DNA of 45,447 nucleotides. Source: Paramarasmius palmivorus (lineage: Eukaryota; Basidiomycota; Agaricomycetes; Agaricales; Marasmiaceae). The DNA is taken from positions 1 through 45,447 of the forward strand of contig JAYKXP010000253.1 of NCBI GenBank assembly GCA_037176845.1, written 5' to 3'. A program made the translations under genes and the position numbers. Below the pieces are notes generated by a model. That model was not told where the DNA came from. It did not search any database and saw only the letters and a list, made by a program, of their open reading frames with translations. This document shows positions 33,836-45,099 of the stretch, one piece after another (the stretch's first letter is position 1; each line of letters opens with the position of its first letter).

Positions 33836-36656
33836 CCACTGCAATGTCCCCCCAGGAGCGGGTGAATACCGAAGATGAGGAGTGGCTAGTGGAGCCAGTT
33901 CGCAAAGAGATCGAGGTCGTGGAGGAATTTCTCAAGCGTCTGGAGGAGTTCAAGGAGCTCAAGAAGGTGGTTGGTGCTAAGATTGATGTACGTGACTCCG
34001 TGACTGGGTTGTGACAACTATGACTCATCCGTAACTCTCACAGCAAGTCGAAAGGTGGATGCGCTATCGATACAGAAAGCAACAGGAGCTCGATATGAAG
34101 GAGTCCGACGCATACAGAAAACTGTTGAGCAAGCTTACTGGTCTCGACATGGGCCCTGGTCGCCGCCGAGCAGCCTATGTCGAGTGGGGTCATGCTAATC
34201 CAGAACTGGTCGATGACCTCGTGCGCAATCATCTCAGCTCAAAGATGGGTACGTCTTACGCGTCATTCTCGTGGTTATCGATCATACTAAGGCTTAGCAT
34301 TTAGATGAGCGCGTTTTGCGAGCGGCAGCAATTCAAGAGGGATGGTCAGCTGTTCTGCCAGAGGACCAAGAGAGCTGGAATGAGAAGGCACTCTCGCGCT
34401 TCAAGGAGGACTGTGAAGCTGGGATTGTAGGAGCTTCTTATCCGGGTTATCTTCTGTGGGCGCACAGGCACAGCTTAGAAGTGGATCAGCGGATGAAGGT
34501 GGCGGTTACGGAGAACGCCAAAGCTTGCAAGTATGTCAAAAAAGGTGCGCGTCTTTCCCTTCTCGTTGATCTCAATCTAATGCAACTTCAGGTTCCGACT
34601 CCTATATCGCCGTTCGTCAAGAGGTTGTCAAACGGGAGTTCAGTAAACTGTCGAAGGAAGACCAACAAAAATGGCGTGACGTCGCCGAAGTAAACCACCA
34701 AAACCGCGTAGCGGAATACAACAAGCTCAAAGCCGCTCCTTATTCGACAGCCCCGGAAGATCGTCAAAAGTGAGTCAAATGCGAACTGAGGTAACTCTGG
34801 AACTGATAGTGTTTGATAGAGCAATTGAACGATTGGGAGTGTTCATGACACCAATCCTTGAAGGTGTCTCGGAAGCAACGGGTTGGAACTTCTCTTTGTT
34901 TGGCGGAGGGCCCGAACCTTTGGATGGAGGTCGTCTCAATACCATGGCGTGAGTTGAGCGTTATCACAGAATGTATCTCATTGTAATACACGTGCCTTTA
35001 CAGTTTGCATGTTGGCGTAACCGCTGGTCCCGTACCTTCCACATTCGGAGGACTGTTTCGATCTCAGATCAAGCAGTCCATTAATAAGCTCTTTGGCGCA
35101 TTCTTGAAGAAGTGCTTTAGTGAGTGAACGAGTTATCGATGTCCTGCACAGTTCTGACCTGTATCTCAGGCGTTGCTGAGTGCCGTAGCAGGGCATTGGC
35201 GAGTACAGGCCTTCCTCGTGGAGTTGACGAGGAAGACCCTACTCACACGATTGTCCGAGACACGATCGAGGATCAAGGAGACCGTGGAGAGCCATCATCC
35301 TCGTTGCCACCCACAGAAAAGGCATCGGCGAAGCAGACCGTGAAGCCTGGACCCGTTCCAAAACCCTTTCAACATCCCGTTGCTAAGCCCATTCAACCCA
35401 CATCTACGTCGTCTTCGGCTTCTTCTTCAAAATCAGGTACCCATGCTCGTATCAGGCCGCCAGCGGGGCCCCCTCGTCTTGCTCCCCAGGGTGTTTCTGC
35501 TCCAGGAGCGGCCACGAAGACTGCCAAGTCAGCGCCGTCCGGAACTGGGAAGAGCAAAGAGGTGGCACGGGAGACGGTTAGTAAAGGATCTCGACCATCC
35601 ACCCCTATATCAATCCATGGATCTTCTCCACCTTCTTCTCCATCTATTCCCCCGGCATCCCTTCCCCCAGCATCTCCTCTTTCAGTCCGATCATCACCGG
35701 CGCCGGAGCCGGAACCTGTTCATCAAGGTTCTGGAGCTCAAGCATCACCTATCAACTTGTTTTCCTCGCCTCCGGTGCCGAGCCCACGAACCTACAAAGG
35801 AAGGAAACGCGCTACAAGTGGTTCGCCAGCTAAGGCTCCTTCGAACTCTGGCAGCAAGCATTCAACTGCTTCGTCTGCGTCTGCGTCTACCTCGAAAGGC
35901 TCTCGTACGCGCACCTCTTTTGTGGGGGTTGTCATCCCTGTACAGCCGAGTAGTACCTCTGCAAAAGGGCGAAAGAGAAGACTGGAAGACGACGACTCAT
36001 CTCCTTCACTTTCTGCACCAACAAAGTCCTCATCTTCACAACCAGCACCAACCTCGAAGCGCCGCAAGACCACCGACAGCCAGGTCGAGGATCCTGTGCC
36101 TGAACACGTTCCGCATATGGTTAGCAGCCCCGCTGGGTGTGCGGAGTATGCACAGACGGTTCTGTCGATTTGTCACGAGGCACAGATGGATCGACAGTTC
36201 CGTGATGTTGTGGTAAACTGGTTACATCTCGACGGCAAGGCAAAATATACAGGACCTCGTTTATCTGCGACTCAACGTCCGCCAGATATTGGAGCTTGGA
36301 TTGCGCGCGCACGTCCGGTAGGCTTCAAGCCGAAGCAGATGCATGACCTCAAGAACTATGCCGACGATTTCGAAGCATGGTACAAGAACTGCTCTCCATC
36401 ATGGCGCAAGGGGAACGCCAATGGAATTCGTCTGTCGAGGGATGCAGGAGAAGATTGGAGCTCGATCGCCAAGTTCGGACCAAATGGAATCGTCAATTTC
36501 GTTGTTGGACTCGCATGGTGGAAGCAAGAGTTGAGGAAGCTGCCCTGCCGAACACCTCGTGAGCGGCAGGCCAAGGCAGGTCATTTTGCATTGTACACAG
36601 CGGCTTTGGAGGAGATAGACTATACATTCCGTAGTTTGAGAGATGCTGGTTACTGA
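33836..36656 (+). pseudogene. Gene A, 3' part, beyond the KDZ2 insertion
   Basis: Open from a chance ATG at 33845. Exons joined by regular introns encode EEWLVEPVRKEIEVVEEFLK, QVERWMRYRYRKQQ, YRKLLSKLTGLDMGPGRRR, EQ/EDQESWNEKAL-type helices, an HMG-box-like segment (FSKLSKEDQQKWRDVAEVNH), LGVFMTPILEG, TGWNFSLFGGGPEPLDGGR and VAECRSRALA. A long Ser/Pro-rich linker follows (35280-36080), then a C-terminal domain with RPPDIGAWIARARP, EAWYKNCSPSWRKG and GIVNFVVGLAWW, ending at 36656. This matches A' (18965-23204) domain by domain. The frame is uninterrupted to the end, so the insertion either is recent or this part is still expressed from element sequence. HMG similarity is weak. Confidence 0.7.
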
Positions 36657-36831
36657 TTCATGGGTTTGCAGGGCTTTTTTTCCCCGTTTCCCCGGGTTTT
36701 TTGTCCTGACAATGTACGGTAGATAATAGCAATTGAGAGTAGTAAAAATACGGCGTGGTTTTTTTCTACAACGGGTTCACTGTGTGATGGGTATATAGTC
36801 GATTGTATTATCTCTGTATATTATGACAGTA

Positions 36832-36902
36832 TGGCTCAGTTGGTTGGCGCGCCCACATGTGTGGTGATTGCCCTTCTAAACTTAAGGCCGAGGGTTCAAG
36901 TC
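36832..36902 (+). other. tRNA-like stretch with A and B boxes (SINE head or tRNA relic)
   Basis: TGGCTCAGTTGG (36832-36843) fits the pol III A box and GGTTCAAGTC (36893-36902) the B box, 49 bp apart. The D and T stems each contain a mismatch and no acceptor stem closes, so this is not a normal tRNA gene. The following 200 bp contain a hairpin (GTCAGC...GCTGAC) and no gene, consistent with a SINE body. Confidence 0.4.
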
Positions 36903-37119
36903 AGGAAGGTGTCAGCTAAGTTTTGGCTGACTAACCACCTGATTTGTTCTCACCGCCGCCCAAGTCCTGATAGGCAATTAGCTTACATGGCGTGTTTGGA
37001 TCAACTGGTAATTACCTGCCCTAGACAATCTGAGGGTGCCCCTTCAGGTGCCCCTGCACTAGCATGTTCGTGGAAGGAGGTGCGTCCCACGAGGAATAGA
37101 CGGCACGCAGCTGACCATC

Positions 37120-37823
37120 ATGCGTCTAGACTGGGCTAAAAAACTGGACAAGCATGCAGAGCTGGTGCTGTCGGTACAAACAGAGGTTACAGGGTTCAGG
37201 GTGAGAAGTATCGAGGCGGTAGAGGACGAGGGTACAGGAATACTTCGGTACATCGCCGACTGTGTTATGTCCAACGGGATAGACGACCAGATACGCGGTA
37301 AGTCCCAAATGGTCCATGAACAAAGAGACGCACTGAGTCTGGTAGTACTTCCATTCTCACTGACATTCGTAATGGAACACGACGAGGAAAGCGGTGGTCA
37401 ACATAGTGCTGTCCAATACACACCCGGAGACCATTCCCACCTGAGCAAAGATCAAAGGCAAAGGCTGAAACAATTCGCAAGCAGTTATACTATCACTCGC
37501 CACCAGCTGCCTCTTTTCTATCCATTCATTCTAGACGTCTTGAGAGACATTGATCATACATCAGAAGTGAGTATCAACTACCAGTCATACATCGTCCCAT
37601 CTGATCCTGAAATTCATTCAGCCAGATTCGCTAGATGCACCGTCACCCATGGTCCAAGAGAACGACGGCGACAAGGAAACGGGAGAAATAAAAAAGTTGA
37701 CGAAGGTAAAATACTGCCCAACGGTCCAGAACATATTACTGAACAAAGGCACAGCTAGAATCCCCAGAGTCACCGCCTGACATGGCAGATGAGGAGGATG
37801 AGGAGGCAATGGATGAAAACTAG
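37120..37823 (+). CDS. Hypothetical protein, unknown family
   Basis: ATG 37120 begins MRLDWAKKLDKHAELVLSVQ, followed by a beta-rich part (TGILRYIADCVMSNGIDDQI), YTITRHQLPLFYPFILDVLR, and two introns (GTGAGT...TTCAG; GTAAAA...CACAG) leading to an acidic end (ESPPDMADEEDEEAMDEN). A further in-frame 48-bp stretch beginning GTAAGT (about 37299-37346) is probably a third intron. I do not recognise the family. It lies just upstream of the F-box-like cluster on the same strand. Confidence 0.5.
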
Positions 37824-37853
37824 ATAGAGCGATGTAAAGCAGCTTTTTTGACA

Positions 37854-37912
37854 CGTGACGATCACCGGAGGAGATCGTCACATGATGATCTCCTGTGGAG
37901 ATCGTCACATGA
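37854..37912. repeat. Short GATCGTCAC inverted/direct repeats
   Basis: GTGACGATC and GATCGTCAC form a perfect 9-bp inverted repeat around a short spacer. GGAGATCGTCACATGA then occurs twice, with an inverted GATGATCTCC between. The block sits in the gap between two genes. Confidence 0.75.
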
Positions 37913-37948
37913 CCTTCAAGTTCAACTTACCCACTTCCATCCAACAGA

Positions 37949-39089
37949 ATGCTGGACACCAATGCCGCAAATGTCCAAAAAGAGGTGCACCATCCCGGGA
38001 AAACCAGTGTATTAGACGACGATTCACTCCTGGCGGTATTGAAAACATCGATATCCCTATTTATCGATAAAGGACAGTCAGTCACACCGTTACTCCTAAT
38101 GAAAAAAGGCTTCGAGACAGCGTAAGTCCACCAAATGAGAAGGTCGACGAATAAAGGGGACGCTCATGAGCTTCAGTCTACAGCAGATTCTGTACCGGAG
38201 AGTAAAGTTGAGGAACGTAGAACAACTGTACCTCTTTGAGGACAGCCTGCGCCAAAAGGATTTCCTCGCAGGATATGTACGACAACTCCGCGTATGTTCT
38301 GCTTGCACCCCAGGAGATGTCGATAACCCAGCATACACCAATCCATATTATACCAGGATCCCAGGTGCTGTCGCCTTTGTCGTCACCTCAACATCCTCGA
38401 CAGTGAGGTTCCTCTCTCTAGAGGTTTCTCAGCATCCTGTTATCATCCACGCATTCAGGACCACTATCTTCCCTCAGCTGACGGTCCTAGAGGTGAACCA
38501 CTATATGTTGTTGGCGCCTGACGCCATTGCAGGGTTCAACCAGGCGCTCATTCGTGGAGTACGTGAAATGGATCCCTCGAGCGAGATACACAGGACATCA
38601 CAACTGAGTGTTGGCATTCTGCCAGTACTACCATGGCCCACCCTCGAGCGTTTAGTTTTGCTATGTGAAGTCACTATCCCAGACTATGCAACCCCCCCGT
38701 TCGACTATCGCTACATTACAAAGCCAATAGACATTGCGATTGTGCAGGACGGCGGGTTCGACGGCATGTTCAACTACGACCATTTCCTTCGACATCTCAA
38801 ACTACCACTCAATGTCCAAAGCGCAGTCCTTGTAGACGAGACATCTCCAGAGTACCTTCGGCAGCACCCAGAGAACCAATGGCATCCCAAAACTCTCATT
38901 GTGCCTTACCCGTGGCTACAAGCCAGCCCCAACAGCACACCACACGCGATGCCTTTGATCTCGAACACCATAGGCTCCGATATCTACAATGAAGAATTCT
39001 GGACGAGAGCAAGAGAAGTGGTTATGAATCGAACGGGCGGTCCGACGTTCCACAATAGCTTAGAAAACTCGTTAGTAATTCAAATGTAA
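37949..39089 (+). CDS. F-box-like protein, paralogue 1 of 3
   Basis: Two exons (37949-38121 and 38177-39089). The first encodes a short F-box-like helix region (LDDDSLLAVLKTSISLF, TPLLLMKKGF). The second starts LQQILYRRVKLRN and continues with LEVSQHPVIIHAFRTTIFPQ, LPWPTLERLVLL and FLRHLKLPLNVQS, ending at 39089. Intron place and phase are the same in all three paralogues. The N-terminal pattern (L-x-x-x-(I/L)L...VC-K...VL-Y-(R/K)-(K/R)-I) is that of fungal F-box proteins, which recruit substrates to SCF ubiquitin ligases. The substrate part resembles degenerate leucine-rich repeats. Specific function unknown. Confidence 0.6.
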
Positions 39090-39283
39090 CATGTCAGTAG
39101 TTGACGTACCTTCAGTTCCCAATTTGGCTTCACCTCGGAATGACACCCGCGAAGAGAAGGTCGCAAACGCCGTCCCATCAGAGATTCGCATAATTTAAAT
39201 TAGAAGTGACTGAGCTGTCCGAAAGCTGTCCTGGACGTTAGCGATTTAAAAAGGACAACGGCCAATAGCCCGGGGAATCAACC

Positions 39284-40373
39284 ATGCCGAAAGCAAAGAA
39301 AGCAAACCCTCACCGGCCTTCCCCAAAAACGGCACCGCTGAACTACGACACCACATTGGAAGTATTGAAATGGGCAGTCGAAATGAGGAGACAGGAGAAA
39401 AAGCCGTTCATAGGGTTTTTGCTTATGCGCGGGGACTATACAAGAGGGTAAGGACATTCGAGCAACGATATAGAACGCAGACTCACCACAAAGTAGGCTG
39501 TTGCCAGAGTTATACAAAACCATCAAGGTCACTACCTCAACGAAAATAGCCAAGCTTCGCAACACACTCGTTGGCAACGCGCTGGTAGCAAGCATGGTTC
39601 AGAACATGTTCATCGCGTGCGAGGACCGGGCAAATTTGGGTGACGATGAAAACGGTGGTCGTGTAGCAACCCATGTGGGTGATGTTGTTCATGCGATTGC
39701 CCCCACAGTCGTCCGACTCACAATCCGTCTCGAGACCCTGCCGGACGTACTGTACACGCTCAGGGCGATACCTTTTCCTGAGCTCCGGGAAATCCAAGCA
39801 TCATACTATTACTTCCTCGATATCTCCACATCCATCAAACTTCATTCGCGTTTGAAGCAGTACTTCCGCGAAGGTCACAGAAACGATCCACCCAAGACGA
39901 AGCGACTCACTATCGCCTCTGACCAAGGAAAATTTCCTCAACTCGAGCGCGTATTCGCAATTTGTGGCCGCGAAGATCTGGAATACCGTGGCACAATCTT
40001 CGACATGTCACACTTGAATTCTGTAAAGGAACTGGTCTTTCTTATGGAATCCCGATCCGGATTCGCCTTCGATGTCAAGTACTACCTGAAGCGACTTGTA
40101 CCTCCAGCTGATGTGGAGGTGATAGTGCTCACCAGCTTTCGAGGACCGGCTGTAAAAGTGGTAGAGACGGAGAGGAAGAAATTCGATAGGAGAATTGTGA
40201 TACCAAGGGTGGGGCCAGACGGGGAAATAGCATCTCCCCTGTACTATTATCTCAATGCCAGTCCCCTAGACGACGTATACTGGACACAGCTGAAACGATA
40301 TGTGCAGAACCGCAAATACACAGTCAGCCTGTTCCATGCGGAAACGTTCAAGCCCCTTGTACTTGATGTTTAA
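39284..40373 (+). CDS. F-box-like protein, paralogue 2 of 3
   Basis: Exons 39284-39447 and 39494-40373. The start MPKAKKANPHRPSPK is basic, then LNYDTTLEVLKWAVE and FIGFLLMRGDYTRG. Exon 2 begins LLPELYKTIKV, with VVHAIAPTVVRLTIRLE, LPDVLYTLRAIPFPELREIQ and FPQLERVFAICG. It aligns with paralogue 1 along its length, with the same intron. No stop or frameshift is seen. Head-to-tail with paralogue 1 and convergent with paralogue 3. Confidence 0.6.
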
Positions 40374-40410
40374 ATTACCCGTTCTTCATACAAAGTGTTA
40401 CACTACAACA

Positions 40411-41498
40411 TTACACGCGCGACTGTAACAACACGTCTGGACGATTGGGATATAAAGACTTCTCCGAGACCCTTGTCGCTAGAAAGCTTTTCAACTCGAC
40501 CCAAAACCTCGCCACTCGGGGGGTAAGACCTGAAGGGAGCACCAGCTCCTCTATACCAACAGCGTCCGGCGAACAGACTCGAAGTAGCTTCCCGTCGGAG
40601 ACTACTACCAATCGGGCGTGCCAAGCCCACGGAGCAAGAGACGGTATGTCGAAACGTCCCAAAGAATGCATTAAAGCGAATGCCGCAGCATCAGTGGGCA
40701 ACTTGACGTGGATAAGGAAGTCGTATACATTGCTATGCCAGCTGGCACCGCTAAGGCGAACGCAAAGGCCATCGAGCCCCCGAAAATGGCGGAAATCGTA
40801 GGCTGGCACGGTTGTGCGAGGGAGCCTGACGTCGTGATGGACTGTGAGGCGACGCAACTTGGGCCAGGGGCGAGACGGCATGTCACCAAGCGATAGGGGA
40901 ACGCTGCGATGTGTATATTCCAAAGCACCTATTTCTGTGTAGTAACGCCTAAGGCTACTGTCCAACTCAACACAGGTATGGGGGTCTAGGAGCAAATGGT
41001 GGCTAGCGTCAAGAACAAAGAGCGTCGGGAACGACAAGGTGCGGAAGGTAGACATAATTCCCGGGTGAAGCCGAGTCTTCAGCACAAGCATCTGCACGGT
41101 TGGAGCTGTTGCAGCAATAATGTCAGAAATGCATGTCGGGATATGACGGTCCTGAGGCAACGTGTAGGCGGGATGCGCTGGATTGAACGGCATGCAACTG
41201 CTGCTGACGCCCAAAATTCTGACGAATGATCCCAGGGCAGGATTTGAAGCCAGTGTGGAATGAACCTGCGACAACATCAGGACAGAGCCGATCTCGATCT
41301 TCTTGTAAAGAACTCGCTGGACACTGGAAGGTGTTAACACAGACCAAAGGTTCTGGCTGTAAACACTTACAGTAATGTCCAAGCTTTACAAACTCTCGCC
41401 AATCCAACGACGAAGGAACCCCTCCTCCCAACGGACTCTGCAACAAGGGAGAGTATTCGAGCCCATATCGAGTCTTCTATCTTGGCAACGGAAGTCAT
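40411..41498 (-). CDS. F-box-like protein, paralogue 3 of 3
   Basis: Exons 41498-41371 and 41323-40411. The N-terminus reads IEDSIWARILSLVAESV, then GLARVCKAWTLLVQRVLYKK, the clearest F-box-like signature of the three. Then AATAPTVQMLVLKTRLHPGI, FRTLSFPTLFVLDASHHLLL and RPWPKLRRLTVHHDVRL. It shares intron position and phase with paralogues 1 and 2 but lies in the opposite orientation. Confidence 0.62.
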
Positions 41499-41744
41499 AG
41501 AGACTCACAGACCGCTGAACGAGCGATTTTTATATGGCATCGTATAGGAAGTCCAAGTCATCAGAGAAGCACACAGAGATCAAAATGAGAAGCACGGCGG
41601 CAACGCCGTGGCGGGCAACGTTATTGACGATCAGGAACCGGACTAAGATCTATTTATCGATGCACACCCAACTAGAACGTCGCTGCAGAATTATATTATA
41701 TTGCACAGAACACAGATCACCACCAAAAATCTACACAAACTACA

Positions 41745-44731
41745 CTACTTGGCCTTCTGAACGGGGTCGCTCAAAACGATGGCGAACAACGGGTTAAGCA
41801 ACAAAGTATGATACTTGGTAGGCGCGAGTTTGCCAACAAAACCATGAATAGTATGAGCAACAACCACCAAAGAGTTGCGAGGAACTTCAGAAAGCGGAAA
41901 AACAGGGAGGTCCATGTAGTTGTCCCACTCGGCTGGAGTGAACGTGAAACCCTTCGATCCCGGGGTAGTGCGACCGTCGTAAATGGGAACTGCATATGTT
42001 AGTTCCGAAATACAAACTTCAGAAAGGCGACAAAACTTACTCCCATCATCGAACATACGACAAGCAGGTGCGCCTGGAGCAAAAACGCTGCCCAAGGCAC
42101 GGCGGATGGGGACTTTCGAGGGCTTAGCACGAGGCTTAGCACGAAGGTCATCGTCGTCGTCGTCCGGTTCCTCATCCTTTGGGACTGGGAAGGAAATGAG
42201 CAAATCAAAGCCGAAAGGGAAGAACACACACACCTTTAGGCTCTTTCCTGGTCGAAAACACCAGGGCGTGTTTACGGCACGAGGTATGGAGCATATCAGA
42301 AGCAAAATAATCGCCTATATTAGTCTGGAGAATCTCAAAATCGTTCTCGAAGGGAACGACGTGGAGCTGGCGAGACGGGCCATCCTGAGAAGGAACACCT
42401 GACTGCAAATGACTGGCTTTGACCAGTCCAACAGTGGTGAAGATGGCATTAGACGCTCCTTCGGACGGAGGCAATAGCAAGCAAAACCTCCCAGGTATAA
42501 ACCCAGTCTTTCGAAGGGGTACTCGGACAGGGCTGTACACAGGGGGCGCGGACATGAAGCCTAAGGCCCGGACAAGTTTCCTATAAATCAGTCGTAAAAA
42601 CACTTCTATCCGTGAAAGTTACGAGAACACTCACTTCTTGCCACCTGCATCCAGGCGTTCCCTGACAGTCGAGTAATTCATAGGCATGAAGCCGTGGAAC
42701 TCCCCCATATTCAAGGGATGACCAACAAAATAGTGACGTTTCATGCTTAGAGAGGCACGGTTTCAGCACAGAGCGCACGAGAGGAGAGTTTGAACTCGCA
42801 ACACTCACGGAGGCAACCAATCCATGTCGGCGTACATAGCGCGAAACTTGTCCGGTATACTCTCTTCATCCAACAGACCCGCGTATGGCGCTACAAGGGA
42901 AACAGTTACCAAAAGACGCAAACTATCATACAAGGAAACACCTACGGGGCTGACCATCTTGAACGTCCACAGGTACCAACGGGAGTTCCTTGTCGATGTT
43001 GCGGGATGACACGCGGGCAGGCAGCTCAGTGGCCTTCCTGAGGAAGTGATAAACAAGGTTAGACCTACATACACTCCAAATCATCGATACATCCTACCCT
43101 TTCCCTTTCTTCGGAGTGATTTCAACGGGTGGTGACAACGCCTGCAAAGCGTCTCTGTACATTCGCAGTAAGTATTTTCGCTCGAAGAACATAAGACAAG
43201 AACGTACTCATCCCATTCAGGGGACAAACACCTTTTCGAAGAAACGTTGTCCTTGACAGGCGAGCTAGCCAGAACATGAACTCCAATGCACAAGGAAAAA
43301 ACACAAACAAATGCACCTATGAGAAACCGGCAAGGCGTTGTCTACGTCATCTTCGTCATGACAAGGAGACGAAGGTACAGGAGTATCGGACCTCCTAGCA
43401 GAAACCAGGTAAGTACAACAAAAGAAATAAACGAGAACCAAAAAGACGCACTTTGCCCGAGACCGTGTAGCCGTAACAGGGGAAGGAAGGTCATCATCCT
43501 GCGAGCTTAACTCCCTGCATCCGAAAAAAAATTCATCAAGACCAAAACACACCGGGAAGCAGACCCTACTAACCTCAATGTTAAAGTAGGGGACTCCATC
43601 TTGACATCGGGTTTGACGTTAGCAGCAGCACTATATGAAACAGGACATCAGTCAGTAATCCCGAGCAATGCTACACACAACATACACTTTCTTCTTGCCT
43701 TTTCGACGGGCAGCCGAACAGGCAGGACGACGGGGCTTGTACGACTCATCAGAATCACTGAAATCAAGAAGGTTAGCTTCCCAATGGAAAAAAAAAGGGA
43801 AAAAACACACGATCTAGGCGAAGGAACCGGAGTCAGAGTCTCAGCGGCATGCAGAGCATCAAGTCTAAAAGGGTTGCTAAGCATACCGAAGCAAGGCCCT
43901 TACTGAAACACATACTTTTTGATAAGAGAACCGGAAGGGGTGTCGTCGGCGTTGTACCTAGCTTTCTCGGTGGGCTTTGGGCTAGCACCAGACTGTCAGA
44001 AACTGAAATGAAGACCAGGACGTAAACAAACTCACGTGCGTTGAGGACGAGAAGTCGAAGAGCTGGGGACAACAACGGTCTTGCGCGTCAACGGTGTACG
44101 AGGCCTGCCGAATACGTTCAACACTGACAAAAGAAAGGCCAAAGCACCGATCACTCACTCGTGGTCAGACTCATTGTCAGACGGTAGAATTTCACCAAAC
44201 ACAAATCCAGGCCGCGATGACACCGAAACTCGATTCGATCTTTCAGGGAAGAATTCAGCAGGCAGCAAGGAAGGGATAGAAAAGCATATTTACTTCTCGG
44301 GAGATGCCGAAGAAGAGACCATCTTAGTACTCTGGCTTCCCCTTGGCCCAGTATCAAGACGCGCGACTTTCGTCGGGGAAGACCTAGAGGGAATCAAAGG
44401 TGAGTCCAAGGCCAAGAAGTAGAAAAGAAAGAGTATCACTCACTCATTCATAGGACTGGCACTAGGCCTCCGTTTACGCTCATCAAGTGAAACATCGTCG
44501 TCAGAGTCTATACCTCCAAACTTCTTGACGGTGCTAGACCTCTCCTTTGGCGCGATTCCGGAGCTACAGGAATCAGGACACGACATCAAACGACAACAGA
44601 AACACGAACCGAACAAACACGACAGACCCTTCACTGTCGCTATCAGAAACTGCAAACGCGGAGGATCTGAAGGAACGCATGAGACAACACGGACTGCAAG
44701 ATGCAAGCGAACAGACGGACTTTTGGGGCAT
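41745..44731 (-). CDS. Intron-rich hypothetical protein
   Basis: At least a dozen small exons. The 3' exons are well supported: 43037-42946, 42890-42809, 42745-42635, 42580-42234, 42184-42041 and 41989-41745. They encode SSRNIDKELPLVPVDVQDGQ, EESIPDKFRAMYADMDWLPP, RHYFVGHPLNMGEFHGFMP, RALGFMSAPPVYSPV, a DDDDDD acidic run with KPRAKPSK, and the end GFTFTPAEWDNYMDLPVFPL...LSDPVQKAK. The 5' exons (44731 to about 43080) are Ser/Lys/Asp-rich (GIDSDDDVSLDERKRRPSAS; SSPTKVARLDTGPR; ILPSDNESDHE). The last part resembles a recurrent Agaricomycete hypothetical family with a V-P-(I/V)-Y-D-G-R motif, but no function is known. The start codon and several 5' junctions are uncertain. Confidence 0.5.
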
Positions 44732-45099
44732 TATGAGGTGAAGAAAGAATGGGCGAGAACACTAGATCAAAGGCGATAGCTTTCATCCAACAGGAGCCCG
44801 CCCTTTATAGTTCTCGAGACATAGCTGTAGAGGAGGAGCTCCGAGGATATTACCGTCAGGAAGGCTACACTGTCTCTCATTCCACCTAAAGAAACGTAAC
44901 TGAAACAGAATCTGACGTTCTAGTCTGACAGCACTGACAACACGAATCCTCAAAGTCTTCAGAGTACGTGAAGACAGCGGCGACTCCCGCTATTTTTTTA
45001 TCTTTTCTTTTTCTTTTTGGCGTCCCTTCATTTACCAAGCCCTAGGCTTGCAGCCAGATGGAGAATGCGAAGGAATCCACAAGGGGAAAGAAGTTCTAC

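Noticed and set aside
35380..36216. 278-codon plus-strand frame overlapping gene A
   Set aside because: Alternative frame of the Ser/Pro-rich linker. The gene A frame is the one that continues into the conserved C-terminal domain.
36832..36902. Functional tRNA gene
   Set aside because: Both boxes are present, but D and T stems have mismatches and no acceptor stem closes.
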